From Symbiodinium natans (Eukaryota > Sar > Dinophyceae > Suessiales > Symbiodiniaceae), in NCBI GenBank assembly GCA_905221605.1, contig CAJNDS010002529.1, positions 270,160-334,159 of the forward strand: DNA of 64,000 nucleotides, written 5' to 3'. Below, piece after piece: positions 45,001 to 56,941 of the stretch (positions within the stretch are counted from its first letter, which is position 1; every line of letters starts with the position of its first letter). Both the position numbers and the translations under genes were made by a program. Below the pieces are notes generated by a model. It saw nothing but the letters and a program-made list of their open reading frames with translations, was not told the DNA's origin and ran no database searches.

Positions 45001-48000
45001 CCCTACGATGTCTCACTTCCTTCACATTCTCAGGCATCATGCACCCGCGCATCCTCGGTCGCAGACATACTCCCTTAGCGAACTCCATTCTCATGATTGG
45101 CCCCCCTCTTCCTCCAAACGTAATGGGAAAGCTATTCCTATTCTGTATAGCCACCAGGATTTCTCGCTCAGGTGATACCTCGTATCCTATGACGTCGCAC
45201 ATAGTTTCCGCCACAAGTTGTCCAAGCGCAGACACTCTCACACTTGTGCCAGGATCTTCCGGATATGCTATCCCAGTACGAACCCAGGTGTATCCTATCA
45301 ACGGAACATGGATGTCGTCCTTTAGTTCGAGGACCAGTGCATTCCTCTCTGCCTCCCACATGACTATGTCGCATTCGCCCTTCTCCATAGTCTCGAGGTT
45401 GATGGTTTCAGCGTGCCCGGCCCTGAAGAATGCCTCATCCACAGGTTCCCGTTCCTCCTCCAAGTCCGACAGCGTCCATCCTTCTGAATCAAACACATCA
45501 CTCTGGTCGTCAAATCCGGAGCTTTCCTCTCTATCTTGGTCGTGGCGTCGGTCTGTGTCGCTGCTCTCCCTCTCCCCGGTCAGCACTACTATCCATCCGT
45601 TGCAGTTCATGTCTCCCACCTCGAGCTCTTCTCCAGGGTAAGCTACTGCGGCCCCTCCGGTGCTATGTCTGGTGCGGCGACTGTTTGGCTTCATCATCAT
45701 AACCTTGCCTACGTCGTCGCCGTCGACCAGGATCACGCGCAGGTCCTGTATGTGTCTCGCCCGGGGTCCGAAGACCTCCCCCATTGCCTCTCGGCCTGGA
45801 TTATTCATAACTATGCATCTTTTCCATCTGGGCTCCTCACGACTGATGTACGGTGCCCCATCCTCGGCAGCCGAAGCAGCATAGTTCCTCACCAGCGTCT
45901 GATCTTCTCTATCCGTAGCATCGTCGACGTGCTCGTCGTCTCCCTCCATGTCTATCACCCAATACGAGTTTCCTCCGTTCATTCTTCTCTTGGCTATCTT
46001 CAGCAGCTTCTCTAGTGATCCCCCAGTCTCGTCACCTCTAATCGTTCCCTTTTCCAGCTGTGCCAAGGAGTCCACGTCCAGTGTCACCATACCACTGCTA
46101 TATCCGAGATATTCTCCCTCGTGTTCTTCACATGCCATCGACACCGAGTCACCCTCTTCCTCGCCGCAGATGTTTACCACGTCCTCTATCACCTTGATCA
46201 TTTCGCGTATCGCTTTATGCTCCTGCTCTCGTTGTACGTCCATTTTCGTGTCCGATATCCTCACCATGTGCGACATTAACTCATGATCCCTTGGCATATG
46301 ATCGCATGCTAACATGTCCGCCGCGATCGCATTCATCATACATGGTGTGATCATTCCTATGTAACACGACGCGTCCACCCCGTCATTCATACCCAGCATG
46401 CATCCATCACTCCGTACTATCCACATGTCCCAGGCAAGCGCCATTCTAACAATGGTCTCGTCGGCCAATCGACTTTTGCCGCCTATCCAGATGGTCGTAG
46501 CCACTATTCCTCTGCTGTTGGCGTCGGTGATAACCTTTTCTATGTTACCAAACACTCTATCTCGAGCCTCTCGCGTACTATCTAGACCTTCCTCACGTCT
46601 CCAACCGGATGCCTTTCGATCAACTTCTACACTCATGCCCTCGCTAGACGCATCGATAGCGATGACCACATCCGTCACGCCCTCTCCTATCACACATCCT
46701 TCCCCCGATATCCAAGATACGTTCTCACCTCCGTTATCCCCTATTTCCTCTATTCCGACCCCCATGACCTGCACTTTAGGCTGCTCGCCCAACTCCCTCA
46801 TTATTTCCCCAATGATGTTGTCGGACGGCGTTCGCGCTATTCCAGCTGTGCTGCACAATTGATTGATGGTTTTCGCAACCTCCTCAGTATCTCCCATCCT
46901 GGATGCCGGTGCGGCAGGTTCTGCTGATTCTCCTCTATCCCTGATTCGTCGGTCTTCTCCTCCGTCGGGGATGTACCAGAACTCCGTGATGATGTCCCTG
47001 GGCACAACGAATCGGTATCTCCCTCTATGGCGCATCATCTCCGCCTGTATGCATGAGTCATATTCAATGGATTCTAAGACCTCTCCAGTATTGGCGCTCC
47101 GAGTGACCCTCCACCAGAGCTCGAGCCGTCTTTTGTCCCTTCCGCCATAGAATCGGTAGGATGTGGCGCGATTGTTTCTTACTGCCCACACTCGGCCACC
47201 CTCAGGCATTCCCGATGGAGAATCCCATCGGTACTCCTGCGGTGAGAAGTCCTGGCCATGGTCGGTGATTTTCTCCATCCATTCTCGAACTCCAATTTCT
47301 GCGGGACGCGGTCCTATTCCCTCTTGCCCTCGAACGGCAGAGGGAGGCCTCTCTCCTCTAATGATCCTCTCTTTGTCTCCCTCTATATAGCGCAGTCGCT
47401 GTCCCGGACTCATCCTATTCCACTCTGCCGACGAAATGGAGTTGGGTTTGTGAGATCTCGCGTACGGCCGTTCTATCCTGGGCATGTCCTGTTCGTAGTC
47501 TAAACCCACCCCCCGTATACCCGTCGCCTTCTCTCCCCGCGCCCGCTCCTTGGCTTCATCCTCTATCTCTCCCTCAGGCTCCCCCTTTTCCCAGAACGTA
47601 GTGCACCCCGTCCATTTCTTGGTGATCTTCTTCTTGCCCTTCATTCTATCCTCATCCAGTACCTCCGATGTACCATCGGCGTACACTATCCACGTTCGCC
47701 TCCTTGGACCCAGCTCTCTATCCCCGGGGCCACCTGTACCTTTGACCTCCTCGCCTGGGGTACACAGCTCCTTTCGGGGTAAGATGTGATGAAGCGTCCA
47801 CGAATGGTCTATCTCATCATGTTCCCAGAAATCCCCGTTTTGAAGATGCTTATCGTCGCACTTAATTTGTCTCATCACATCGGCTCGTACCCTTCTCTCC
47901 TCTGCGAAGATTTCCTCCGTCTCCTCTCCTTGCTGCCCCTCTCTCTCCAGTTCCAACCTGGCCAGGGCATCAGCTCGAGTTTTTCTGTCATGATTCTCGA

Positions 48001-49280
48001 CTTCCTATCAGCCACAGCTTGCATCGGGAAGTAGTTGGGCATCTCCTCGTCAAGTACTATCCTCTTCACGCGGTGTATCGACGGTACCGTCCATCCGTGA
48101 TATAGGTGCGCCAGCTCAACCACTATATAGTCTCCGCTCGGAACACCCCCTGGTTGGAGCGCGTAACCTAGGAACAATCCGGGTGATGTCGGAGTGTCGA
48201 ACTTTGCCTTGGATGCCATGGCATACGCTTGCTCTTCCTCGGCGTCGTGATCTACATATTCTTCCCCATCCCCACCGTTGTCTGCACACGCTGCCTGGCA
48301 TAAGCCATCCGCTAATGTCGCAAAGTGCTCATCCAATCTGAAGCCCAGCCTCATCAACTTCCACTTGTCGTCCACAGATGCCTTTTTACCCGCTGCCAGG
48401 GTATATCCCACCGCTATCACTCTATCCTCCGGCGCCAAGGCATCTTCGGTAGCATGCCAAACTCTTGGATTGAACTTTAGCCCACTATCAACCTTCCGAG
48501 TCCTTCCCCATATCCATTTTCCCGGAAGCACCTCTTTCTTTATCCCGGCGGCGTCGCCACTCTCATTCTCACACTGTTCCTCTTCTGTCCAGATCATAGC
48601 TTCACCCGCCCTCTCGCTTACCGGCACAACAAAGTTGTACGTCTGGCTCTCGTTAAACTTGTCCTTGTGAGGCCCCATCCTGGTTCCGACAGACACAATC
48701 ACCGTTGTAAAAGTAGCTTCTGGGAAACATTTTGCTATCAGCTCGCAGCACACCATGGCTATCCCCGGATATTCTTTGGCACTATTCGTAATGCCAACCT
48801 TTCCTCCGTACGCATACAGCCCCAGGACTATGAACCCTCTACCGGTGGCCATGCTCCGCGAATTCTTCGCTATTCCTTTTTCTATCGAAGTGAACTTCAG
48901 GATGAGGTCCTTTGCATGCTGCACATCAAAGTCCTGCGTCATGACCATATCGAGCGCACGTCTATCGATCTCTCTCAGCTCTTCCTCCCTTTGCGAGCGT
49001 TGTTCTTTGGTTTCCTTCGTTTCAGAGGGCAAGGCCATGCTCGAAACATCTTCATCAGCTCCGAGAATCTCAAGAGCGTCATTTTCAGGATCCCCCCGTT
49101 CGAGCAGGGCCGCGTCCTCTTTGCCAGCTTTTCTAGGCTTTTCGGCAATGGGGAGGTAGTTAACAAGTGCCCCGAAAGGAATCAGTTTCACTTTGTCTTG
49201 CTCGTTGCCATGTCTTTTCCCGTACGGGCTTACCCCGTCCACCTGTTGTACGTTCCTATGGAAGCAGAACGTCTGCACAG
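42096..49280 (-). pseudogene. pol of copy A: dioxygenase-like, RT and RNase H; two frameshifts, 5' truncated
   Basis: The frame enters from the gap at 49280, runs to about 47980, shifts (TTTTTC where copy B has TCGC), continues 47956-43934, shifts again at about 43944 (one T fewer than copy B), then 44033-42096 to the stop. Segments: post-integrase PFGALVNYLPI-type text (about 49150-49210); inserted HxD...H...R domain (HKD at 48661-48669); PGLFLGYALQPGG motif; Cys cluster CxxC...CFAC; reverse transcriptase with YVDD at 43845-43856; RNase H with CDADLAS, CSKSTPEAE and AEDNEA; about 200 extra residues after RNase H. These enzymes would copy element RNA into cDNA; gag, protease and the catalytic integrase core are missing from the window. 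Confidence 0.85.
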
Positions 49281-49380
49281 NNNNNNNNNNNNNNNNNNNN
49301 NNNNNNNNNNNNNNNNNNNNNNNNNNNNNNNNNNNNNNNNNNNNNNNNNNNNNNNNNNNNNNNNNNNNNNNNNNNNNNNN
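49281..49380. other. Assembly gap (100 N), probably hiding many kilobases
   Basis: Exactly 100 N. On the left is pol of copy A; on the right is the middle of the second ORF of copy B, equivalent to position 34531 of copy A. If both copies are full length, the gap must contain the 3' third of copy B (about 7.8 kb by comparison with copy A) plus the LTR, gag, protease and integrase of copy A. A round 100 is a placeholder for unknown length. Confidence 0.95.
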
Positions 49381-52300
49381 TTCGTCCTCCGGCTCGTTAC
49401 ATTCTTCGGCAAGGGTGAAATCTATCAGCTGTAGATATGCGTACAATCGCCGTTCTATCCTTGACGGGTTCGCGCCCTTGTCCCTGATCCCTCCTAGGAG
49501 GATCCTTTGCATAGTACATCGTGCCCAAAGCGGAAGCTTCTTGATTTCTTCTCTCCTCCTATCCGGTTTCCACCTCTGGATGTCCTCCGGCCGGTACTTC
49601 AACTCAAGCTGTTCTTGATACTGTTTCCGGACCACCTCCCCCAGCTTCACATTCATGATGTTCGCGAATTCCGGCCGCCTTCCTCGGTGCTGTTCTATCC
49701 TTTTCTTGATCTCTGCCGCTACCGTCCCAGCTCCGGCGCTGTTCAAACCTGCCATCAGGTCTTCTATCGTAACATCCTTCAGCACCTTGTACATCAAGTC
49801 CTCCAAGTTGAAAATGGAGAAATTCACTCCCCTTATCAACAGCCGGTCGCTCACCTCAGGGCCCAGGCGCTGCGTAACCTCCCTTACCCTTTGTGCTCGA
49901 AGTTCTCTATCCAGCTCCATCGGCCCCATACTGCTCGCTCTGCGTTCTATCGCTATTTCCGTAGCCCTCCTCCACTGTTCCCTCCTCACGTCAGGGTTCG
50001 CTCTCCAGAAACCCATTCCCTCAACCCTGTAGTCTCTGGCAATCGCTTGAATCTCCTCACGCCATTGTGGTGACTCCCTCAAACTCGCGGCTGCCATTCT
50101 CAATCTTCTCCTAGCATCGGGTTCCACACTATCCTCCATCAGCTCAGGTGCCTGTGGTCTTTCTAGACATCTATCCAGATTCCATTCCGGAAGAACTCCG
50201 TTTTCGTCAGTGGCGATCTTTCCCAACGTCATAATAACATCCATGAAGTCCAGTTTCGCCTCCGGTTTGTCCACGACCACTATTCCTGCGGCGACCATAA
50301 GCTCGTGTGGCTCGAAAAGGTCTATCTCTTCCCATGGCATCCCCTCCGCTGCTAGTCTCTCGGTCAGCCGTGCAACTATCCTCCTCGGATCGTATTCAGG
50401 TAGATATGAATTCTGCACGATCGCCGCCAACACCACCGATGGTGGCCTGCCCTTTACCAAGGTACTATACTTTCCCACTTGTCCCAGCTCCTTCTCGCAG
50501 ACCGGGCACACAGCACCTTCACACGGAAATGCCTCGCCATTGCTATCTACCCCCGTATATCCCAACCACCAAGCAAAGCACGCATGACAATGGTATCCCC
50601 AGCATATCCTTCTAAGCCACTCGACCGGCTCGCTGAAACTATGTATTCCCGACCCTCTCGTGTTGCTCTCCTCTATCGGGTTCTCCCGGGTGACCCGCTC
50701 ATGCACCTCGTCCGTCATCTTTTTCACGAGCTCGTCCCTCTCCGCCCTCGCTTCGTCCAACCACGGGAATGGGAAGTTGTGCTTCTGGTTCCATACATCC
50801 TCCACGACTCGCCTATAAATCTCCGGGTTCTGTCGTGCCACATGACTATCCTCTTCCCTGTCAGCTATCGTATCAACACCGTGTCCAAACAACTCCGAGA
50901 ACCCTTGACCTCTCTCGTTCTCACTATCTGGCTCCATCGCCTCATGAGCTTCCACGCCCTCCATCTTGCTATCCATCTCCGGACTCTCGGGCTCGTTCAT
51001 CTCTCCCCCCGCATCTATCTGCATTGTGGCGTCCTTTGCTTCCCTCGCGTTCACCCCGTGCTCTTCAGCCTCGGCCACCGAGTCGAGCGGTTCAGGTCTT
51101 ATCCCTGTTGCGCTCCTCCTGCCCTTGAGTGCCTCCTTGAGCGCATCCTCCTTGATTTCTTCTATCCACCGATAATAGTCTGCCGGATAGCCTTGGCCCA
51201 TGCTCTCTATCCTTCTCATCGAACTGATGATCTCCTCGAACAGCGTGCTGTCGTTCCCTATCATCTCCACAATATCAGTCTCATGCTTAACCAGCATCAG
51301 GTTCTGCGCTATCCACCATGCCATGGTGTTGGCCCATTCCCTCGGGAACTTCATGTCTTCAAGAATCATCGTCCTGACGAATTTGGCCAGCCATATTCTC
51401 ACCACATAATTCGAAAACTCGATTTTATTCAGGGGAGTAGTGCCCCCCGTCTCGGATCCAAATCCTTGCTTTGTCACCTCCTCCACCATGTCCGCAACGT
51501 CCATGCTATCCGGATAGCCCCCGGTACCGGCTTCCATCCTCGTCATCACGCGATCTATCAAATGCTCCCCGGCCCTCTGGACAACCTCGAACAACTTCGT
51601 CTCCCACAGCATCTCGAGCTCTTCATAACCTAGGGAAAGTGTCTCTGGTTCTATCATTACGTTGTATATAGTCCACCGCATCTCCACCTCTATCTCATCC
51701 GCGTCGTTGGATGTAGGCTTTACTCTAGGCTCACTCGGCGGCGGTGAAATCGATGGAGGCTTGTGTCCAGGCCGGCCTAGTCTGCCTCCGTCAGCTCTCA
51801 ACTCTGGCACGGTCCCCAATATTCCATTCATGCCCATCCACACCCGATAGAATTGCTCTACCCACTTCCTCATGCCTCCGACGTTGCTCTCAACGTTCAA
51901 TATCCTGCTTCTCATCAAAGTTCCCAAAGCTATCCCGGTGTATGACGGTTCGGCGCCAGGCCTCGTCCCCGACAGCACCTGCGAGTCATATATTCCCGCC
52001 TTTACAATGTCGTACACTTCTTTGGGTGTGATCTCATCGGTAACCTCCCTCGGGCACGTCGCTCTAATCATCCTGCGTATTACCTGTACCACTATCGTTG
52101 TCCATGCCATCGGTGGGGCTCCATAACAGCGAATCCAGTGCTGCATTTCTATCAAATGCCCCTCCCCTAGCACCTGTCCTGCCCTCGTATTCCTCGACCA
52201 TGGGGCCTCTATCACAGGCGATCCCTCTTCTTCCATCCTCAATCTCAATATCCCCCCACTCTCTCCAGTACCCACGCATTCCACTCGATCCAGTTCTGTC

Positions 52301-55300
52301 CCGTCGGCAACCACTCCCACCGTGCCTCCAGATCCTATCACCATCGGTCCTTCGCCACTGTCTCCGCTTCTCGTTGCCTGCTGCGTCTCTCTATCCGAAT
52401 ATTCCTGCTCGGACTTGAGGTCGCTCAGGGTCTTGATGTTGCTACCCGTCCCAGCACCACCCTTCCATCTGGGAGCCTGCATAACCGCCCCCTTGGTATC
52501 ACCTCGTGTTGGCACCGGTGGAGCCGGCGGTCTATCCCCTTGATCACCTATCCCAGCGGTTCCCCTAAGTGCTCCGCCATCTCTGCCATCTCCCGCCTTT
52601 TCCCCGGCACTTTTTCTCTTCTCGTCTCTTGCTTGTTTCTCTTGTCGTTGGTTCGCGAGCTCCTGAGCACTCTCGAGCAGCTCCTTCCTCTTCATCGCCT
52701 CCCGGTTTTCTTTCTTCGCCTTCTTTTGTTCTGACCGACTCCTCACGGTGGCGAAACCCTCGTCACTGCCTTCCTTGAACTCCTCAGTCATTGATGCGTC
52801 TCCCTCTCGAGCAGATTGGTTCTCCGGTCTATCCTCACCCATAGCATCATCCTCTTCTCCATCCGACTCTGCATCGTCCTCCATCATCTCTGCGTCATCT
52901 GCCATCGCCTTCAGCTGCCCGATAGCCTCCATAGCCCTTAGAGCTTGGTATTCGGGGTCCTTCATGTGGAAGCCGGCCGCCGTGTAAATGATCACTTTCA
53001 TCCGGTGCCAAGAACCCCTATCTCCGGCTGACACACAGTGAGCTTCGGACTTACCACACATCGTCTTCCACACCGACTCATCTATCCTGGCAGCCATCTC
53101 CGTATACACCCCTTGTCTATCCGATGTCCTAAGGCTCTCCGTGACTCCCGTGATCTTTGTCTCTGGCACAATCACTTTCGTTTTCAGTGACCGGTCTGCC
53201 TTCGCCACTTCTATCCAGCGTCTGAGCCAGACTCCAACCTCTCCAATGCTATCCCTGCCCTCCTCGCCGATCACCTCCCTAATAGCTGAAGTTTCTCTAT
53301 CATATAACTCCATGTCTCGCGGGGTCGGCCACATCATTCCAAACATCGAGATGAACAGGATCTGCGCCCAGAAGCCGAACGTTCGCCCGGCACTGATGTA
53401 CAACTTTCCCGCGTCCACCCCTATTCGAGGAAACGCCGTACGCATAACGTTCCAAGGCAGAGTGATGATTCCAGACTTCTTCATCAGTTTATCCATGGCT
53501 TCTCCAGCCCTTATCAGCTCCTTGGCCTCCTCCCTGACCCTGTAGTTAGTGGGGAATCCATTCTCTTCGAAATTTCCGGGCCCTACCCAGAGCACATTGG
53601 CATTGGCTTTTCTGATCGTCTCCCTCGTCTCCCTCGCCACCTTGGTTTTAGTGTCATCGTCCGTAGCCTCGAACCGTCTCACCTCTTCTATTGCTCGGCG
53701 AGCATTCCCTGCTGCCATTCCAGCCGGGGCCAATACCACAATAATGTTCGTCACTTGATTCCCTCCCATGCCCTTCGAGACGCATTCCTTGCACACTTCC
53801 TGAACCTTCTTGTACGCACCCTGGTAGGTCATCTCCTGCGTTCCTGTCAGTTTGTGTGTAATGAACGACATACTCTCCGCGGCCTTTCCATAGTCTCCGT
53901 GCGCCTTCAATAGCAATCCTATCCACTCCCGGACTTCCCCTGGTGACGCCGGATTCTTTTTATTCGAGACGCCCTCTATCCCCTCAGGTATGATGATGTG
54001 CACGTAGGTCTTCTGATCCGCACTACATCGGAGCTGAAGTGGCGGCTTCATTCCCTCCGCCCACCATGTCACCAGCTCAGCCGCCTTGCGCTCATGGAAT
54101 GCAGTAGCTATGTCAAACATCCACTCGTAGGTCTCCACCGCGGACTCAAGCTCGCTCGAAAGCGCTGGCTCCATCAATCTCCCTCCAACTCCGCCCATTC
54201 CTATACCAATGATAGCCGCCCAGGCCTGAGCCTCGAACGCCCAGCTCTGGTCGACGTCCTCCGGTCTGTTCCACCCATATTTCCTGGGTGCCTTTTCTAT
54301 TCCCAACACTATGCTCCCCACGTCCGCCATTTCCAAAACCTTGCCCATGTGGTGCGTGGCCTTATTCGCCTCCTCCATGACTTTCTCCTCTATCCCGCTG
54401 CTCTCCACACACCGTCTGTAAATGGCTGGCCCCACAAAACTCCTCCACGGCATCTTCACGACGGCGCTATCGTGTCCCGTGGCCATTGGGGCCTCTATCC
54501 CCATATACTCCAATAAACGTATCACATTGGCCCATTCACTATCCACCGGGTAGTAGTCCTTGTCTCGATCAGGCCCAGACACGCCCCCACCGCTAGGCAA
54601 CTCCGCTATCCACCCCCTCATGAGCTCTATCAAACCACTTCTTGAGCCAGTTGGCTGTTCGACGACCTTCGTGGCATTTTCGTCACCTTCCCGATGCAGG
54701 AACTCACGTTCCATCTTCCAATCCACAGGGCGCTCAGGAAGAGGTCCTCGGGCCGGGCCTATGATTGCGCGCTTTTTCAGGTGATAGCGCCAATACAGCC
54801 TCTCAACCCCTTGTGGATGCTTCTCCATCAGCGCCGACATCTCACTCATGAGATGGCTATTCGCTCCTAAACCCGGGTGCTTCGGCCTACAGATAAGTGC
54901 TTGCCCGATGATCTTCGTGGCCCTCATAAAGCAGAACAATACCCCGTCTATCTCCACTCTATCCACATCCAGTCGGATCTGCCCGTCAGGCACCGACGAT
55001 CTCCTTGTCCCCACATCCATCTTGACATTCTTGCCTATCCTTCTGAAGCCAGCCAGTACTCTTACTATCCATCCATTCCCTAACGAATGCCATGTAGAGT
55101 ATGATGCTGTACCACAGATGCTCCGTCCAAACCAGCATCCCGCAGAGTCGTGCACACTGGGAGCGCCGGTCGTCCACGTGACCAGCGGATGGCTTCGATC
55201 TATCCCACCAGATGCTATCATCGACCACAACGCCTCTAGAGACGTTCCGTGGAAAATCCACCCGGGCACATTGAACTCCTCATTCCCGACCGACATCTCC

Positions 55301-56863
55301 TGATTCAGCTTTTCTGCTCCGGCGTATTCGGCCTTCGTGGGTACCCACATACATCGCGAATCCGTGAAATGTTCCTTTCACATCCTTAATCCCCCCGTCT
55401 GCCTGGACCTCCGGAAATGTGGTCACTTCTTCGGCCAGGGACCAGTGCAACAGGTGTAGAACTGACGTCGGTCCCCCTATTTGCCATGACAGTGTATCCA
55501 GATACTCCTTCATCTGCCCATTTGCTGCATTCGCCATAACTCCGTATCCTTTTTCTCCCCCCTCGCTTCTCCGGAATTCCTCCATCACGTCTCTTCCTCT
55601 CTTCAAGTATTGGCTTTCGTAGGCCCCCATAATCTCGTCTGCCATGCCTATCACCTTGATCTTGGGCTGCGCCTCCGTCCATATCTTCAGCTTCTCCTCG
55701 CTCGACTTATGGCTGACCGCTATCCGCTCCGCAACCTGAGACGGTGGAATTGCATACTTCAATGGTCGCACGGCCAACCACGTCATCATGCCTTTGATCG
55801 CATCATCGAACGGGCTCTTCTCTGTGTCGTCCATGTGGATCTCCGCCCAATCTAGGGTCTTTCTGCTGATCCCTCCCCAGCTAGCCCTGAACGGGTCCTT
55901 ACTTCCGTTCGTGACGTCATACACCCCTCCCACAGAGATGGCTATCGGTGCCACACCAGCTATCATCCTCTCATATGATCTCCCCTTCTGGAAGGACTTC
56001 TCTGTCTCATCAGTCGCGCCGAGGAATTTAGGGGCCCATGGCGTATCAACGTCTCCTCCCGTGCCCGCGGTGGGCATGGCACATCCCGGCACGTCCATCC
56101 CTCTGGCCAATCGCACCCCTATCAAGTCGTTCAGCTTCTCCTTCGACAGGTTCCCGGCATCAGGACTCGCCTGGGGTGGCGGCTTCGTCGCCCCTCCATG
56201 CGACCTTGGCCTATCCCAGTTCGCTATCACCCTCTCCAGGTAGTCCGTGGCATCCGTCACAGTCGCAGCTATCAGAGGGATCTTCTCCCTTATCCATGCT
56301 TCAGGATTCCGCCTTGTACACCGTAGTACCTCCCAGAGATACATAATCTTGTGTACTCGCATTCTATCCACATCGTATCCCACGGCTGAACGCTTACCTC
56401 CTTTCTTCGCCGTCTTGGCCTGGGCCTCTTCCGCTCGCACACCAGCTATCCCACTGCTCATCCATTTCTTGAAGTCTGCATCGTCCTTGAATGGGCTGGG
56501 GATAGCCCGTCTAGCCCATACCTCCTGCATCTCTAGATTTCCCTCCAACATCCAGTGTATTCTAGCCTGTTCTCGTTCCTTGGCTCCGACTGGCAGATAC
56601 GAGTACGTCGTCACCCCTGGCACTCCATCCTCCGTCTCGGCCTTGAGGTACCTATCCGCGTCGGAAAACACCTTCTCCAGGAAGTCTATCATGGCCTGTG
56701 CTCGATCACATCGTTCCCTCTCTCCTGCATCCCTGGTCTGATGCTCTGGGCGTTGCCATCGTACCCCTACTGTCCTCGAAGACGAAGCTGTCCCAGGATC
56801 TTCACTGCTTCCGATATCTCTATCCCGCTCACTCAGCGACACCGATCCGAACATCTCTCCCAT
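49381..56863 (-). pseudogene. Giant second ORF of copy B, 5' two-fifths plus middle; one frameshift
   Basis: Starts at 56863 with the same MGEMFGSV start as copy A, 78 nt after the pol stop. An extra C at about 55374 (CCT where copy A has CT) shifts the frame; the continuing frame is then open from 55350 through 49381 into the gap. It lacks both breaks seen in copy A, showing that the ancestral frame was continuous there. The HGT motif lies at 55243-55254 and the first Cys cluster at about 50490-50610. An open frame that appears to run on through the gap into pol of copy A is an artefact of the undefined bases. Confidence 0.75.
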
Positions 56864-56941
56864 GGCTCCACGCTATGCAGGTCGCTAGAGCCCTCTTCTT
56901 CCTTATACCTGCATGCAACTCAAGGTCACACAAAAATCGCT

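Larger units (their letters stand above)
26706..49280 (-). mobile_element. Copia-type retroelement, copy A (5' end lost in assembly gap)
   Basis: Gene order on the minus strand is end of integrase region, dioxygenase-like insert, reverse transcriptase, RNase H, C-terminal extension, second giant ORF, non-coding 3' region. RT and RNase H order and motifs (YVDD; CDADLAS; STPEAE; AEDNEA) identify the Ty1/Copia class. The visible part is already about 22.5 kb, far longer than ordinary Copia elements (about 5-6 kb). It is very similar to copy B: in the first 1.1 kb compared by eye (34531 versus 49381 onward) only three substitutions were seen. Four frameshifts relative to copy B make this copy defective as assembled. 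Confidence 0.88.

Noticed and set aside
47875-55350. A 2,491-codon minus-strand open frame running through the N gap
   Set aside because: It joins ORF2 of copy B to pol of copy A only because N codons are read as open. The two sides come from different genes of different copies.
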